64,000 bases of DNA, from positions 71,557,345 to 71,621,344 of the forward strand of contig NC_087065.1 of assembly GCF_963678635.1 (NCBI RefSeq), in the 5' to 3' direction. This document shows, piece after piece, positions 23,654-33,800 of the stretch (positions within the stretch are counted from its first letter, which is position 1; each line of letters begins with the position of its first letter). Origin of the DNA: Symsagittifera roscoffensis (Eukaryota > Xenacoelomorpha > Acoela > Convolutidae). A program made the position numbers and the translations under genes. The notes beneath the pieces are model-generated. The model was given only the letters and a program-made list of their open reading frames with translations. It was not told where the DNA came from and searched no databases.

Positions 23654-25195
23654 CTGCAAAAGGGATACAGTTTCAATAATGAAACAAGACAGTCGGTGAC
23701 TGTGAAAGTAGCACAAGGAAAAACAGCGCACGATTAAGCAAAAGAGTATCACCCTTCAAATAAAAGTTGAAATTAATTGTAGCACGTGACTTGCGTGAAA
23801 AAACGCACCCTATGCCAAAGTTTCTCCCCATCACTGGGGGTAATCGGAACATTTTCAATAACAGGTAAACTAAACTTCGATATTATAGGTTTTGAAGATG
23901 GTCACAACTGGTAATATGGGAAAAGTATGTCCCAGGATGTCACTGAACAATTAGACATTTGCAATGAGCTTTTCGGGCGCCAAAAATTGCACGTTTAATC
24001 AATGGTTACAAGAAACTGGGCCGAATATTACTATGTATGCCTTACCGATAAGAAATGAATTCATTTTGCGAACCAAAAACACTACACAACTTTTTTGAAA
24101 TTAAATCTCAAAGTCGCACAAGACGCAAAAATTAACAAGTATAGCTAGTTGTTAAGCAAGTAGCACAGAATGTTCCGACCAAACTGACAACGGGCCCAGC
24201 TAAAGCTGGAGGTACCTGTTTGATATTTTTTGTACTGATGTGGGATAAATGGGTAATTTCAAAATTGGACTTTACCCACATCCTTTCTATTAAAATGAGT
24301 GTAATTTTTTGGAGAAATTGGACTTTTCCCACAGGCATAGCATTTTTCTTACAAATTTCACGCAAAACGGTTCTTTTGATTAAACCCTTAATCTCAGATT
24401 TGATAGGATAATTTTGAGAAGGAAAAACTCCTTGGTTGCTAAAAACGGTCATAAGTTCAAAAACTAGACTTTCCGCAGGACATAAAATTTTCTACAAGAA
24501 GAAGGTCGTGGTTGCTTAAGTAAGAGAAGGTTCTCAAAACCTGGTTTCCCGACTGAATACGAAACCAAAAAAATTGGCTCGAGAACAGTCTAGGGTCACT
24601 TTTTTGCAAATCGAAAAAGTAGCTTTTAAGAAAAGTGAACAACTGTTCCAAAGCGTCTCGAAAAACTCAACTCCATTCATTTTTATAATACCTATTTTTA
24701 TGAAATAGGAATTTAAGAACAGTAAATTTAAACAAAGGCGTTTTTTTTTAAACAAAAATTGGTTTCAAAAAAATAAATATACATTTGCGAGTTTTGCAGT
24801 CTAACTTTACAGTTTTTTTTAGAAAGTGCGATTGAATTAAGAGCCAAGAGCGTTAATTGCAGTTTAAAAGACGTTAAAATAGGGCGTTAAAATTCAAGAA
24901 GAACTTAAGTTGGGAGGCGAGCTTCTCAGCTAATTTAGTCTGAAAATCGAAAACATTCTTTACACTTTTTCTTTACACTGAGAACATTTTTTTTGGGTCC
25001 GAATCTCTACCAATAGACTTCAGAATGATACCACAGACGAAATTGGCTGGAAATAATGAAAACGGACCTTAATCCATAGTTAGAAAGAATGGAATAAGAA
25101 ACTTTTTCAAAAAACCATGGGATGTTGCGGAGCTTCATATCACTTGCGAAGCAGACCTGTAACCCTTAAATTAAAACTGAACTAGCGTGTACCGC
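23654..25195. other. AT-rich stretch upstream of AP-2 alpha, nothing recognised
   Basis: No coding sequence, RNA gene or clear repeat supported. A promoter and a non-coding first exon of AP-2 alpha could lie here but cannot be pointed to. Confidence 0.4.
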
Positions 25196-25265
25196 ACCTC
25201 CGGTGCTTCGAATTTTCCACAGCTCAAAAAACTATTCTTTGAGTGTACTCTAACAGCACCCAATT

Positions 25266-25380
25266 ACAGGGTTCGTAATTAAAAATTTTGCAAAGTTTTT
25301 TATATAAAACTTCACAAAATTTTATGGTTCTTCAAAATTTGTATAAAAAACTTTGCAAAATTTTTAATTACGAACCCTGT
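25266..25380. repeat. Perfect 39-bp hairpin
   Basis: Bases 25266-25304 and 25342-25380 are perfect reverse complements, starting 'acagggttcgtaatt' and ending 'aattacgaaccctgt', around a 37-base centre. A 45-base stretch covering this centre (25300-25344) is repeated exactly as the centre of the next, larger palindrome. Confidence 0.85.
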
Positions 25381-26294
25381 AGTTGTGTACTTTCAATGAT
25401 TGCGAATATTCCACTTAAAAAAGACTGCTCAAGTTTTGTTAGTTTTCTGGTTATCAAAAAATACCTCTTTTAGAAAGTTTAAGGTGAAACTCAAAATTTG
25501 AATTTCCCAACGTTGTAGTTGGGTACTGTAAGGTTTCTCTCAGGAGTTGCAAATCTTGCGTCCAAATGCGACTGCTCAATTGCTTTCAGTTTCCCAGATG
25601 TGACGTTTCTAAATTCATTATTAACTTAGATATAAAAAAATTGTCGCAAATTTTTATGGTTTTTCAAAATTTGAATTAAAAAATCGATTGAAAAGTTTTC
25701 GAAATTTGAAGTTACTCTCAGGATTTGCAAATCTTGAGTCCAAATGCGACTGCTCAATTGCTTTTAGTTTCCCAGATATGACGTTTCTTAGTTCATTTAA
25801 AATTTTAAACTTATATAAAACTTCACAAAATTTTATGGTTCTTCAAAATTTGTATGTTTAAAATTTTAAATGAACTAAGAAACGTCATATCTGGGAAACT
25901 AAAAGCAATTGAGCAGTCGCATTTGGACTCAAGATTTGCAAATCCTGAGAGTAACTTCAAATTTTGTAAAACTTTTCAATCGATTTTTTAATTCAAATTT
26001 GGAAAAACCATAAAAATTTGCGACAATTTTTTTATATCTAAGTTAATAATGAATTAAGAAACGTCACATCTGGGAAACTGAAAGCAATTGAGCAGTCGCA
26101 TTTGGACGCAAGATTTGCAACTCCTGAGAGAAACCTTACAGTACCCAACTACAACGTTGGGAAATTCAAATTTTGAGTTTCACCTTAAACTTTCTAAAAG
26201 AGGTATTTTTTGATAACCAGAAAACTAACAAAACTTGAGCAGTCTTTTTTAAGTGGAATATTCGCAATCATTGAAAGTACACAACTACAGGGTT
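25373..26294. repeat. Large palindrome with about 438-bp arms
   Basis: Left arm 25373-25810 and right arm 25856-26294 are near-perfect reverse complements (a few substitutions, for example in the 'ttttcgaaatttgaag' region), around a 45-bp spacer at 25811-25855. The arms consist of satellite units. Such a structure can form a cruciform or arise by foldback during replication. Confidence 0.85.
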
Positions 26295-26611
26295 GGGAAT
26301 TTCACGAATTAATTTGTAATTTGAGTTTTCTGAAAATTTCCCAAAAAATCACAAAAATCGTCTTATCTCTGTAACAAAAACGATTTGGGCATTCTTAATT
26401 GAAGGCCCTGAGATTACTCTGACAGCCCTCCAACAACATATCAGGAATTTCAAACTTTGAAAAAAAAAATTTTTTATTTTCATGGAGATTTTTTTAAAAA
26501 ATCACAAAAAACGTCATATCTGGAAAACTGCAAGATTTTGAGCAGTCCTATTCAGAGGCAAGATTCGCAACCCCCTGAGAGTACCCTCAAAGATTCCAAT
26601 AACAGGATTGA

Positions 26612-27050
26612 TGTGACATCATCCCTTCATGATGTCATTCATTCTAATTAACCATCTGAACCGAATAGATTACATAATTCACCTTGATGTTAAAATAGAG
26701 CTGCATCATATATTTATTTAACTATGTAAACATTGATGGTAATTAATACCAATCATTGGAGATTTATACCGAGCTACGAATCAATTGAATAGAGATCAAC
26801 TTAATAAACTATACCAATCATGCTCTTACTTGCGCCGATCGACTTGCGAAATATCAGAAGCTAGGAATCGGAACCAGCATCCTTTAAAGCAAGATAGGTC
26901 TTTACCGCTCGAGACATATCTAAATAATGAATCCAATCTAAATACAATTGATAGCCAGTAGTGCTAAATAACATTACCAATTGAACAGCTCGCATAACAG
27001 TAGACGACAGTATACCCGTATTATCCATCCGCCAGATACGGAATATTATA
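26612..27050 (+). repeat. 5' LTR of element 1
   Basis: 439 bp from 'tgtgacatcatccc' to 'ggaatattata'. I found no difference from the 3' LTR on line-by-line comparison. It contains AATAAA near 26803. The ends are TGTG...TATA rather than the usual TG...CA; the 5-bp target duplication fixes them. Confidence 0.95.
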
Positions 27051-27068
27051 TGGTGACTTTCGCGGGAA
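27051..27068 (+). promoter_or_regulatory. Primer binding site of element 1
   Basis: 'tggtgactttcgcggg' starts directly at the LTR boundary with TGG, complementary to the CCA end of a primer tRNA. The tRNA cannot be identified with confidence. Confidence 0.6.
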
Positions 27069-27689
27069 TTTCAACTTCTGGATTCAAAACAGTCATCGGC
27101 GATTCCAAACATCATAATTTGAGCAGAAAGTGACAACACTACTTTGCTGAAGCAGAAAAAAAAAAAAACATCTTGATCAGCACAGCAATGCTCAGATGTT
27201 GGCAGCAGAGCAAAACTCAGTGAACAACTGACAGACAGGGAGAAAAAAGAAGACAACCACAACTTTTCAACATCTCCTGAGCTGACAACTTTTTCCAATC
27301 TACAAGCAGACATGTGGATTGTGACCTACAGCTTCTCTACTTCTGTCAGATGGTATGTCAAGTGAGCTACTGAAGAGGCAGAAAAGGAAGTAGATGAAAG
27401 GTTTCCAACGTCAAAACAGTTAGTTAAAAACAAACTCAAAACTCACTTGCAGTAAATTGATATTGTAACTAATAAGTTCCCCAACCAAAAAAAGCGAAGT
27501 AACGGAAATATTAGCAAACCCTGATGGAAAGAATAACCAAAATCAGAAAAGCAATAGATGCATAAAGGTTCAATAATCCAAAATAAGGAAAGTCTAGCAA
27601 AATTTTCTTGTGCCCCCCTTAAATCGACTAAGTGCTGTGCTCAATCATTAACTGTATCACAAATCTGATAATCATTCAACTGTAATAAG

Positions 27690-28985
27690 ATGGCACACGC
27701 GCAAATTTCGGTCGCACCATACGGTGGAACGGACAAAGAAGACTTCCAGCAATTCGAGCAATTGTTCCGAGGATACATCGGAGTTGCGGGAATCGCTCCT
27801 GGTCAGCAAGCGAACTTCTTGCAACTACACCTACGAGAAGCGGCACTACGATTCTACCAAACGCTGCCAGCAGCAATTCGAGCGAACGTAGAGAATAGTC
27901 TTGGCGCCCTAAGGGATCATTTCTGCAATCCCCAGCTTCAAGAAATCCATGTACTGAAATTAGAACAGCTACGTTACGATCCTAAAATCGATTCACCCGA
28001 GAACTTCTTGGTGAACTTGACAAATAAAGCGCAACGAGCGTACCCAACCCCAGATTTGCCAGCTGTCGACCCAATCGATGTTGCATTAAACGGAGCACCA
28101 TTAGTAGCAGACACAGCGCGATTTCACCGAGAAACTGCACAACGACAAGAAAGAATAGATGCAGTAAATGACAATCGCAATGAACAAATTAAACGATTGT
28201 TCATAAAAGGAATGCCAAACTGGCTGCGATCAAAATTGATGGAGCAACCACAAGCAACTACTGTCCAAGAATTGTGTAATTTGACGAAGAAGCAGATCAT
28301 GATCCGAGAAGTTTGCCGAAACGAAGACTACCCAGAAGACGGATTTAATGAAGTAAACGACAGAGTCTCAGAAAATTTGATCAGTGCTCTCACAAAATTG
28401 TCCACAAATCAGGAACAAATTGAGAAGCAGATCAACGAAATGAGATCACAAATAACTGAGCAGTCAAAGAAACAATTGAATCCGCCTTCTCATCAAAACA
28501 AGAACAACGCAAACCAAAACAGTCAGTGCAGTGGTAACCAAAACCAAAATAATTGGCCTGGACAGCAGCAAAGTGGCAGGAAAGGAAAAAACAGATCTAA
28601 CTGGCAAAATCATTTTGGATTTAACAATAATCAGACTAATTTCCAAAATATGGGACCAATTGCACCTCAGCAATATCCACCATGGTATCAATACCAACAG
28701 TACCCAAATATGCAGCAAAATCAGTCGATGGTGCAGATTCAACCAGCACAGGTACAGCAAAACGCGAACTACCTGCAACCACAACAACATCAATTCAATG
28801 GAACTCAGACAGCGCAAGCTGACATTCAACTTCCATCTGGATCTTTCGAACCAATGGTTCGAGCATCAGCCAAATTCTGTGACATTTGTGGTAAATTCAA
28901 CCATACGGCAAGCCAATGCTGGTGGAGACAAAAACCACAAGGACACGGTCAATCATTTCCGTTTCAGAATCAGCCAAAAAACTAA
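27690..28985 (+). CDS. gag: Element 1 Gag
   Basis: 431 codons with an ATG start. An N-terminal capsid-like helical region (residues about 10-230) includes 'LREAALRFYQTLPAAIRANV', 'LRDHFCNPQLQE' and 'IKRLFIKGMPNWLRSKLM', typical of retrotransposon Gag. A Gln/Asn-rich, low-complexity region (about 260-395) follows, then one CCHC zinc knuckle, CDICGKFNHTASQC (C-x2-C-x4-H-x4-C). The protein forms the particle that packages element RNA. The frame ends at TAA 28983-28985, right after a frameshift heptamer, and overlaps pol. Confidence 0.92.
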   Translation: MAHAQISVAPYGGTDKEDFQQFEQLFRGYIGVAGIAPGQQANFLQLHLREAALRFYQTLPAAIRANVENSLGALRDHFCNPQLQEIHVLKLEQLRYDPKIDSPENFLVNLTNKAQRAYPTPDLPAVDPIDVALNGAPLVADTARFHRETAQRQERIDAVNDNRNEQIKRLFIKGMPNWLRSKLMEQPQATTVQELCNLTKKQIMIREVCRNEDYPEDGFNEVNDRVSENLISALTKLSTNQEQIEKQINEMRSQITEQSKKQLNPPSHQNKNNANQNSQCSGNQNQNNWPGQQQSGRKGKNRSNWQNHFGFNNNQTNFQNMGPIAPQQYPPWYQYQQYPNMQQNQSMVQIQPAQVQQNANYLQPQQHQFNGTQTAQADIQLPSGSFEPMVRASAKFCDICGKFNHTASQCWWRQKPQGHGQSFPFQNQPKN

Positions 28986-30847
28986 TCAAGCCACCGAGTC
29001 AGTCCCCCAAATCATTTCAATCATCTAAATCATCAAAACCGTCAATTCCACCTGATGAGATAATCAACCTTTACGCAGTAATTCCTGCGGAAGGAACAGT
29101 TTTGACGTACACAAAATTACGATTCTCATCGGGATTACAAAGAAGAGCCCTGGTTGATACAGGAGCCTGCGCAAATGTCATCTCAAAACAGACATTTGAC
29201 GACTTAAAAGATGAAAAATCTTTATACCGCCCTCTTAAAATAAGTGAATCAAAACTTAAGAGAGTAAGAATGGCAGGAGGACAACTCGTGCCAATTGAAA
29301 CAGAAGTAACACTGGAATTTAAATTGGCAGACATGACATTTGTAGAATCTTTTCTCGTTCTACATGCAGCCAACTCAATAATTCTAGGAAACCCTTTCTA
29401 CAAAAAACACCACATTCATATCTGTGCCAAGTATAATTTACTTCATTTCCCAGATTTGACTCTGCAAATCAACGAAATAAAACCTCCAAACGAGCCTAGA
29501 AGAATTAATCGAGTGAAAAAATTCCCGTTAATTCTAACAAAACGTCAAACAATAGCTCCGCATCAAACCATTCTGGTGGAATGTCATTTAAAGGACGCAT
29601 GCCGGGACATGGCAAAAACAACCGGAATCGTAATGCCATCGAAAGAATTTGAAGAAAATTGCGAAATTGCATTCACTTCCTCAATTAGTGAAGTTCTGAC
29701 AAATAACCTGCTATACATCACAGCCTTTAACATCACTGATCATCATGTTACATTGCCTTTCAAAACCGAAATTGGAAAATTTTCAATTCTGACTCTAACT
29801 GAAGCAGAAAATCTAATACCAATTGATGCAGAAATGCTTGCTTTTGCAAAAATGAATAATCCAGACGATATTGAAATGGGCATTAACGAGCTAATTCAGC
29901 AACATTGTGATAATCAGCAGTCTCAACAGCAACGTCAACCTGAGTATGAAAAATTTTGGTTTCCTACTCCTGAAACATGTCAAAACCCTGTATTACTTCC
30001 ACAAATCCAACGTGACATTTACGACCAAATTCTTCATTTTCAAGGTCTTGAAAAAATTGAACCAAAAATGAACTTTCAAGATCGATTGACATTTATCAAG
30101 AATTTTAAGTGGGAGAACTCGGTATTGACACATGACCAAAGGTCAAAAGTAGAAGATTTGCTTGTTGAATTTTCGGACATCTTCGCCAAACATAGATTTG
30201 ATGTTGGTTACAATTCCGACCTCAAAATCAAACTGAAACCGGAACACACACGACCTTTGTACACACAAGGCCCACCTACGCCGATACATTTGCGACAAGA
30301 ATTGACAGTGGAACTTGCCCTAATGCACTATTATGGACTTATAACAACATTGTCACATTCAAAATATAGCAGTCCATTGTTTGCACATCGAAAACCATCT
30401 GGTAAATTGCGGATGATGATTGACCTCAGAAGAATAAATCATTCACTGAAGAATGACTATATCAACAGCAACTTTCCGATCTCAAACATGACAGATGCAT
30501 CAAACCACTTCGCAGGAAAGAGCTTGTTTACCAAACTTGATTGTTCGCAAGCATACCACTGTGTGCAAATGGCAGATGACCTTTCAGTCCAACTTTTGGC
30601 ATTTAATTTCGGTTCACGAACTTATGCATACAAATGCCTAGCTCAAGGTCTAAGCAAATCAGTCACGGGCTTTAGTTCATTCATACGGCACTATCTTGAC
30701 CCATGCTTAGCAGCCGACTTATGTACACAGTTCATGGATGACATAGGAAGTGCAGTGAATAATTTTGATGAACTAATACCGACCCTCTCAAAAATTTTCG
30801 AATGTGTAAGGAAATCGGGATTAAAATTATCACCGAACAAATGTTAA
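28916..30847 (+). CDS. pol: Element 1 Pol, first part: protease and reverse transcriptase
   Basis: 643 codons in the -1 frame relative to gag. Aspartic protease: ALVDTGACANVIS with catalytic D at residue 81 and 'ILGNPFY' as flap-side block. RT: 'SGKLRMMIDLRRIN', 'FTKLDCSQAYHCVQM', 'LAQGLSKSVTGFSSFI' and the catalytic FMDD (residues 606-609), an unusual variant of Y-x-D-D. The frame stops at TAA 30845-30847 after 'LKLSPNKC'. The next frame begins 15 bases later in the same frame, so this is one Pol chain cut by a single stop codon. Confidence 0.92.
   Translation: MLVETKTTRTRSIISVSESAKKLIKPPSQSPKSFQSSKSSKPSIPPDEIINLYAVIPAEGTVLTYTKLRFSSGLQRRALVDTGACANVISKQTFDDLKDEKSLYRPLKISESKLKRVRMAGGQLVPIETEVTLEFKLADMTFVESFLVLHAANSIILGNPFYKKHHIHICAKYNLLHFPDLTLQINEIKPPNEPRRINRVKKFPLILTKRQTIAPHQTILVECHLKDACRDMAKTTGIVMPSKEFEENCEIAFTSSISEVLTNNLLYITAFNITDHHVTLPFKTEIGKFSILTLTEAENLIPIDAEMLAFAKMNNPDDIEMGINELIQQHCDNQQSQQQRQPEYEKFWFPTPETCQNPVLLPQIQRDIYDQILHFQGLEKIEPKMNFQDRLTFIKNFKWENSVLTHDQRSKVEDLLVEFSDIFAKHRFDVGYNSDLKIKLKPEHTRPLYTQGPPTPIHLRQELTVELALMHYYGLITTLSHSKYSSPLFAHRKPSGKLRMMIDLRRINHSLKNDYINSNFPISNMTDASNHFAGKSLFTKLDCSQAYHCVQMADDLSVQLLAFNFGSRTYAYKCLAQGLSKSVTGFSSFIRHYLDPCLAADLCTQFMDDIGSAVNNFDELIPTLSKIFECVRKSGLKLSPNKC
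28976..28982 (+). promoter_or_regulatory. Probable -1 ribosomal frameshift site AAAAAAC
   Basis: In the gag frame the bases read CCA AAA AAC TAA, so A AAA AAC is a classic X XXY YYZ slippery heptamer placed directly before the gag stop. Slipping back one base leads into the pol frame (CTA ATC AAG...), which is open to 30844. No obvious downstream stem-loop was found by eye. Confidence 0.8.
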
Positions 30848-30862
30848 ATAGGAACACAACGA

Positions 30863-33800
30863 ATGAAATTCCTTGGTAATATAATTACACCAGCAGGAAT
30901 ATCACCTGAACAAGAGAAAATTTCGACGTTCCTTAAGAAAATTAAAATGCCGCAAACTGTAAAACAAGTTAAAAGACTAATCGGATTTGTTCAATTCTTC
31001 CGGAATTATATGCCAAGCTTAGGTGAAAAACTGATACCTTTCTATCGCCTACTCAGAAAAGATATAGCATTTCAAACAAATGAAGAGCATCAGAAAAGTC
31101 TCGAAGTGCTAAAACATGATCCAATTCAGGCAACGGACATAACGCTCCGCTTACCAAAACCAGGATTACAATATGTAATACTATGTGATGCAAGCTATCA
31201 TGGAACAGGTTTCGTGCTAATGGTTGAAGACTATGTGAAAACTGACAACAAAGGTGAAATGAAAACGTATGCACCAGTGTCATTTGGTTCAAGACTCTTC
31301 AACACAGCACAACTGAAGTTCTCCATCTACTATAAAGAGTTCTTAGCACTATATTTTGCCCTCGATCATTTTTCTCATTTCATCTGGGGATCATCAAAAC
31401 CAGTGATAATACTGACTGACAATCGAAGCTTAACACAATTTTTCCAAGCGAAGACTATTCCACCCTCGGTTTGGAATTTCTTGGACCGCGTCATGTCATT
31501 CAACATCATTATCGCTCATATACCTGGAAAAGCAAACTATGCAGCAGATTTTTTGTCACGAATGCAAACTGACCCATCAGCTTCATTGTCACTGAAATTG
31601 ACGGACAAAATACCAGTGCGTGAGATACAAATCGACACGACAGCGAAACTACCGGATGCATCCCTCAACCTGATCCACTCAATGGATGATGCATTTCCTG
31701 AAAAGAAGAAGATCGACGACAACCTCAGAGCACAACTGCTTGAACTCGGACTGTATGAAAACGTCATGAGAGAGCTAAGCTCACAGGAAGCTAGTGCAAC
31801 CATTCAACCACAAAACTTTGTCCGAATAACGAGACCAATCATCGCAGCAGTACAACACCCTGATCCTGCTGATGTTTTCAGTGACCTGAATATGAGTCAC
31901 GAAGTACTCGACTTGAAAAATGAACAAGACAAAGATAATGATATAGTAGAAGTTAAGGATTGGAAACGAAACGAACAAGTTCCCAATCTGACATACGAAA
32001 ATAGCCACAAGAAAAAATATGCTAAACAATTCAATAGACTGATAATCGACGACGAAGTACTGTATCGAAACTTCTACGATGACACGGGACACGTAAAACA
32101 TAAGCAATACTGCCTACCAAAACATCTTTGGAACGAGGTCGTGTACCGACTACACAACTCGCGAACCGGTGGACATCTGGGAATGACAAGGACCACAGAA
32201 GAGTTCAGAAAACGATTCTACCTTCCAGGATTCACCGAATTTTTAACTAACACAATCAAAAATTGCTTAACATGCTTGCAACTCAAAAGAGCATCTGCAA
32301 AATTTCAAATTCCGCCATTGCAACCAATCTCGTCATTGCAATGTTTTCCTGGAGACATGATGCAAATCGATATCGTTGGACCACTGAAGTCACCAGTGTA
32401 CAAATTTGTATTAACTGGAATCGATGTCTTCTCGAAATACTTGTTTGCAGCACCATTGACAAACGCTAGCGCTGATACAGTAGCAAGGGAACTCACGAAA
32501 ATATTTTTCATGCACAGCTACATACCGAAAAAGATCATAGCAGATCTCGGAACGACATTCACGTCAGAACTAATGCATGAATTGACAACTCTATTAGAAG
32601 TTCAAATCAACCATGCAACGCTGAAACATCCACAATCAATTGGTCTTGTCGAGCGATCTCATGGACCTCTAAAAAGGATCTTGAAGCTGAATACTAATGA
32701 ACAATGGTCAGACTGGCACAAATATGTCCCATTGGCAACATTCATTCACAATACGTCGTACTCTTCATCAATTGGATGCTGCCCTAGCTCCATTTTTCAT
32801 GGAAGAGAACCAACAAAACCACTTGATCTTCGCTTTTCGACGAAAGCAATGGAATCAGTAACAGCAGAATCAGACTTCGTTACGGCAATGCAAGACGCGA
32901 TGCTAGAAAAGTTCAAAGAAACAAAAAAGAACTTGATTTCTTCGTACCACAAGTATCGAGGATATTACGATCAAAAGGCACTTGCGCAGCCTCTCACAGT
33001 CGAATCATTTTGTTTACTACTAAATCCTCTGCTGACTACACAGTCAGACTTTGGAAGCAAATCAATGCAAGTCTGGATACCCCTGTACAGAGTTGAGAAA
33101 GTGTTAACAAATTCGAACTATATAATTCGGAAAGTTGGAACTAACTACACCCAATGTGTGCACCGAATTCGTCTCAGACCAGTTGATCCACAGCATCAAC
33201 CAGAAGATCTCAATCCAATAGATCCAACGAAGTTTCAAACGGATCCTTCACTCGGAAAATACCGAAGCGAACCAGGACTTTTCGACGAAAACTTGCCGAA
33301 ACTCTTAGATGAGATCCAACCTGATAATCCTGACGAAACCGATCAACCAGCCGCACCAGCTAGAATCAGACTATCAGTGCCCTTTGGAGCGCCAGCAGTT
33401 GCAGCAGCACCTGCACCGATGCCAATTCCAGCAGCACCAATAGTGGTACCATTACCGGTCCCAGTACCAGTAATACCACCACCGCCGGATCCACCCCCAA
33501 TCCCAGGAGCAGTACATGTGCATGAATTACCACTCGCTGAACTACCAGCAGCGCCACCAATGGATATCATTGATGAACAGGTCACTGACAGATTAACCAG
33601 CAACAACTCTGATCCTGAGGGATACAACCTCGACGAATTGTTTCGCGAACCACAGCCAGTTGTCAGACGAAAAGCAGCAGCTGAAGCTAGAGACCGAATT
33701 CACGCCCAAATTCGGTTTAGTAATGATGTTCGATATCACCCAATACCCAGCCGCCCAAAACAACCGCGAAAGTATGGACTCCGAACCGTTGACGGACACG

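Larger units (their letters stand above)
25200..26611. repeat. Satellite array of about 166-bp units, left part
   Basis: Diverged units share the order 'cgtcatatct.gaaaact', '..ttgagcagtc', 'ggcaagattcgcaa..cctgagagtac' and 'caactacagg'. On the plus strand they start near 25884, 26063, 26210, 26359 and 26511. From 25810 leftwards the same units read on the minus strand (about 25790, 25600, 25440), because of the large palindrome. The array is cut at 26611 by LTR element 1 and resumes at 36866. Confidence 0.75.

Noticed and set aside
27071-27313. 80-codon minus-strand frame in the element 1 leader
   Set aside because: Ser/Leu/Phe-rich shadow in a leader that should be non-coding; no support.
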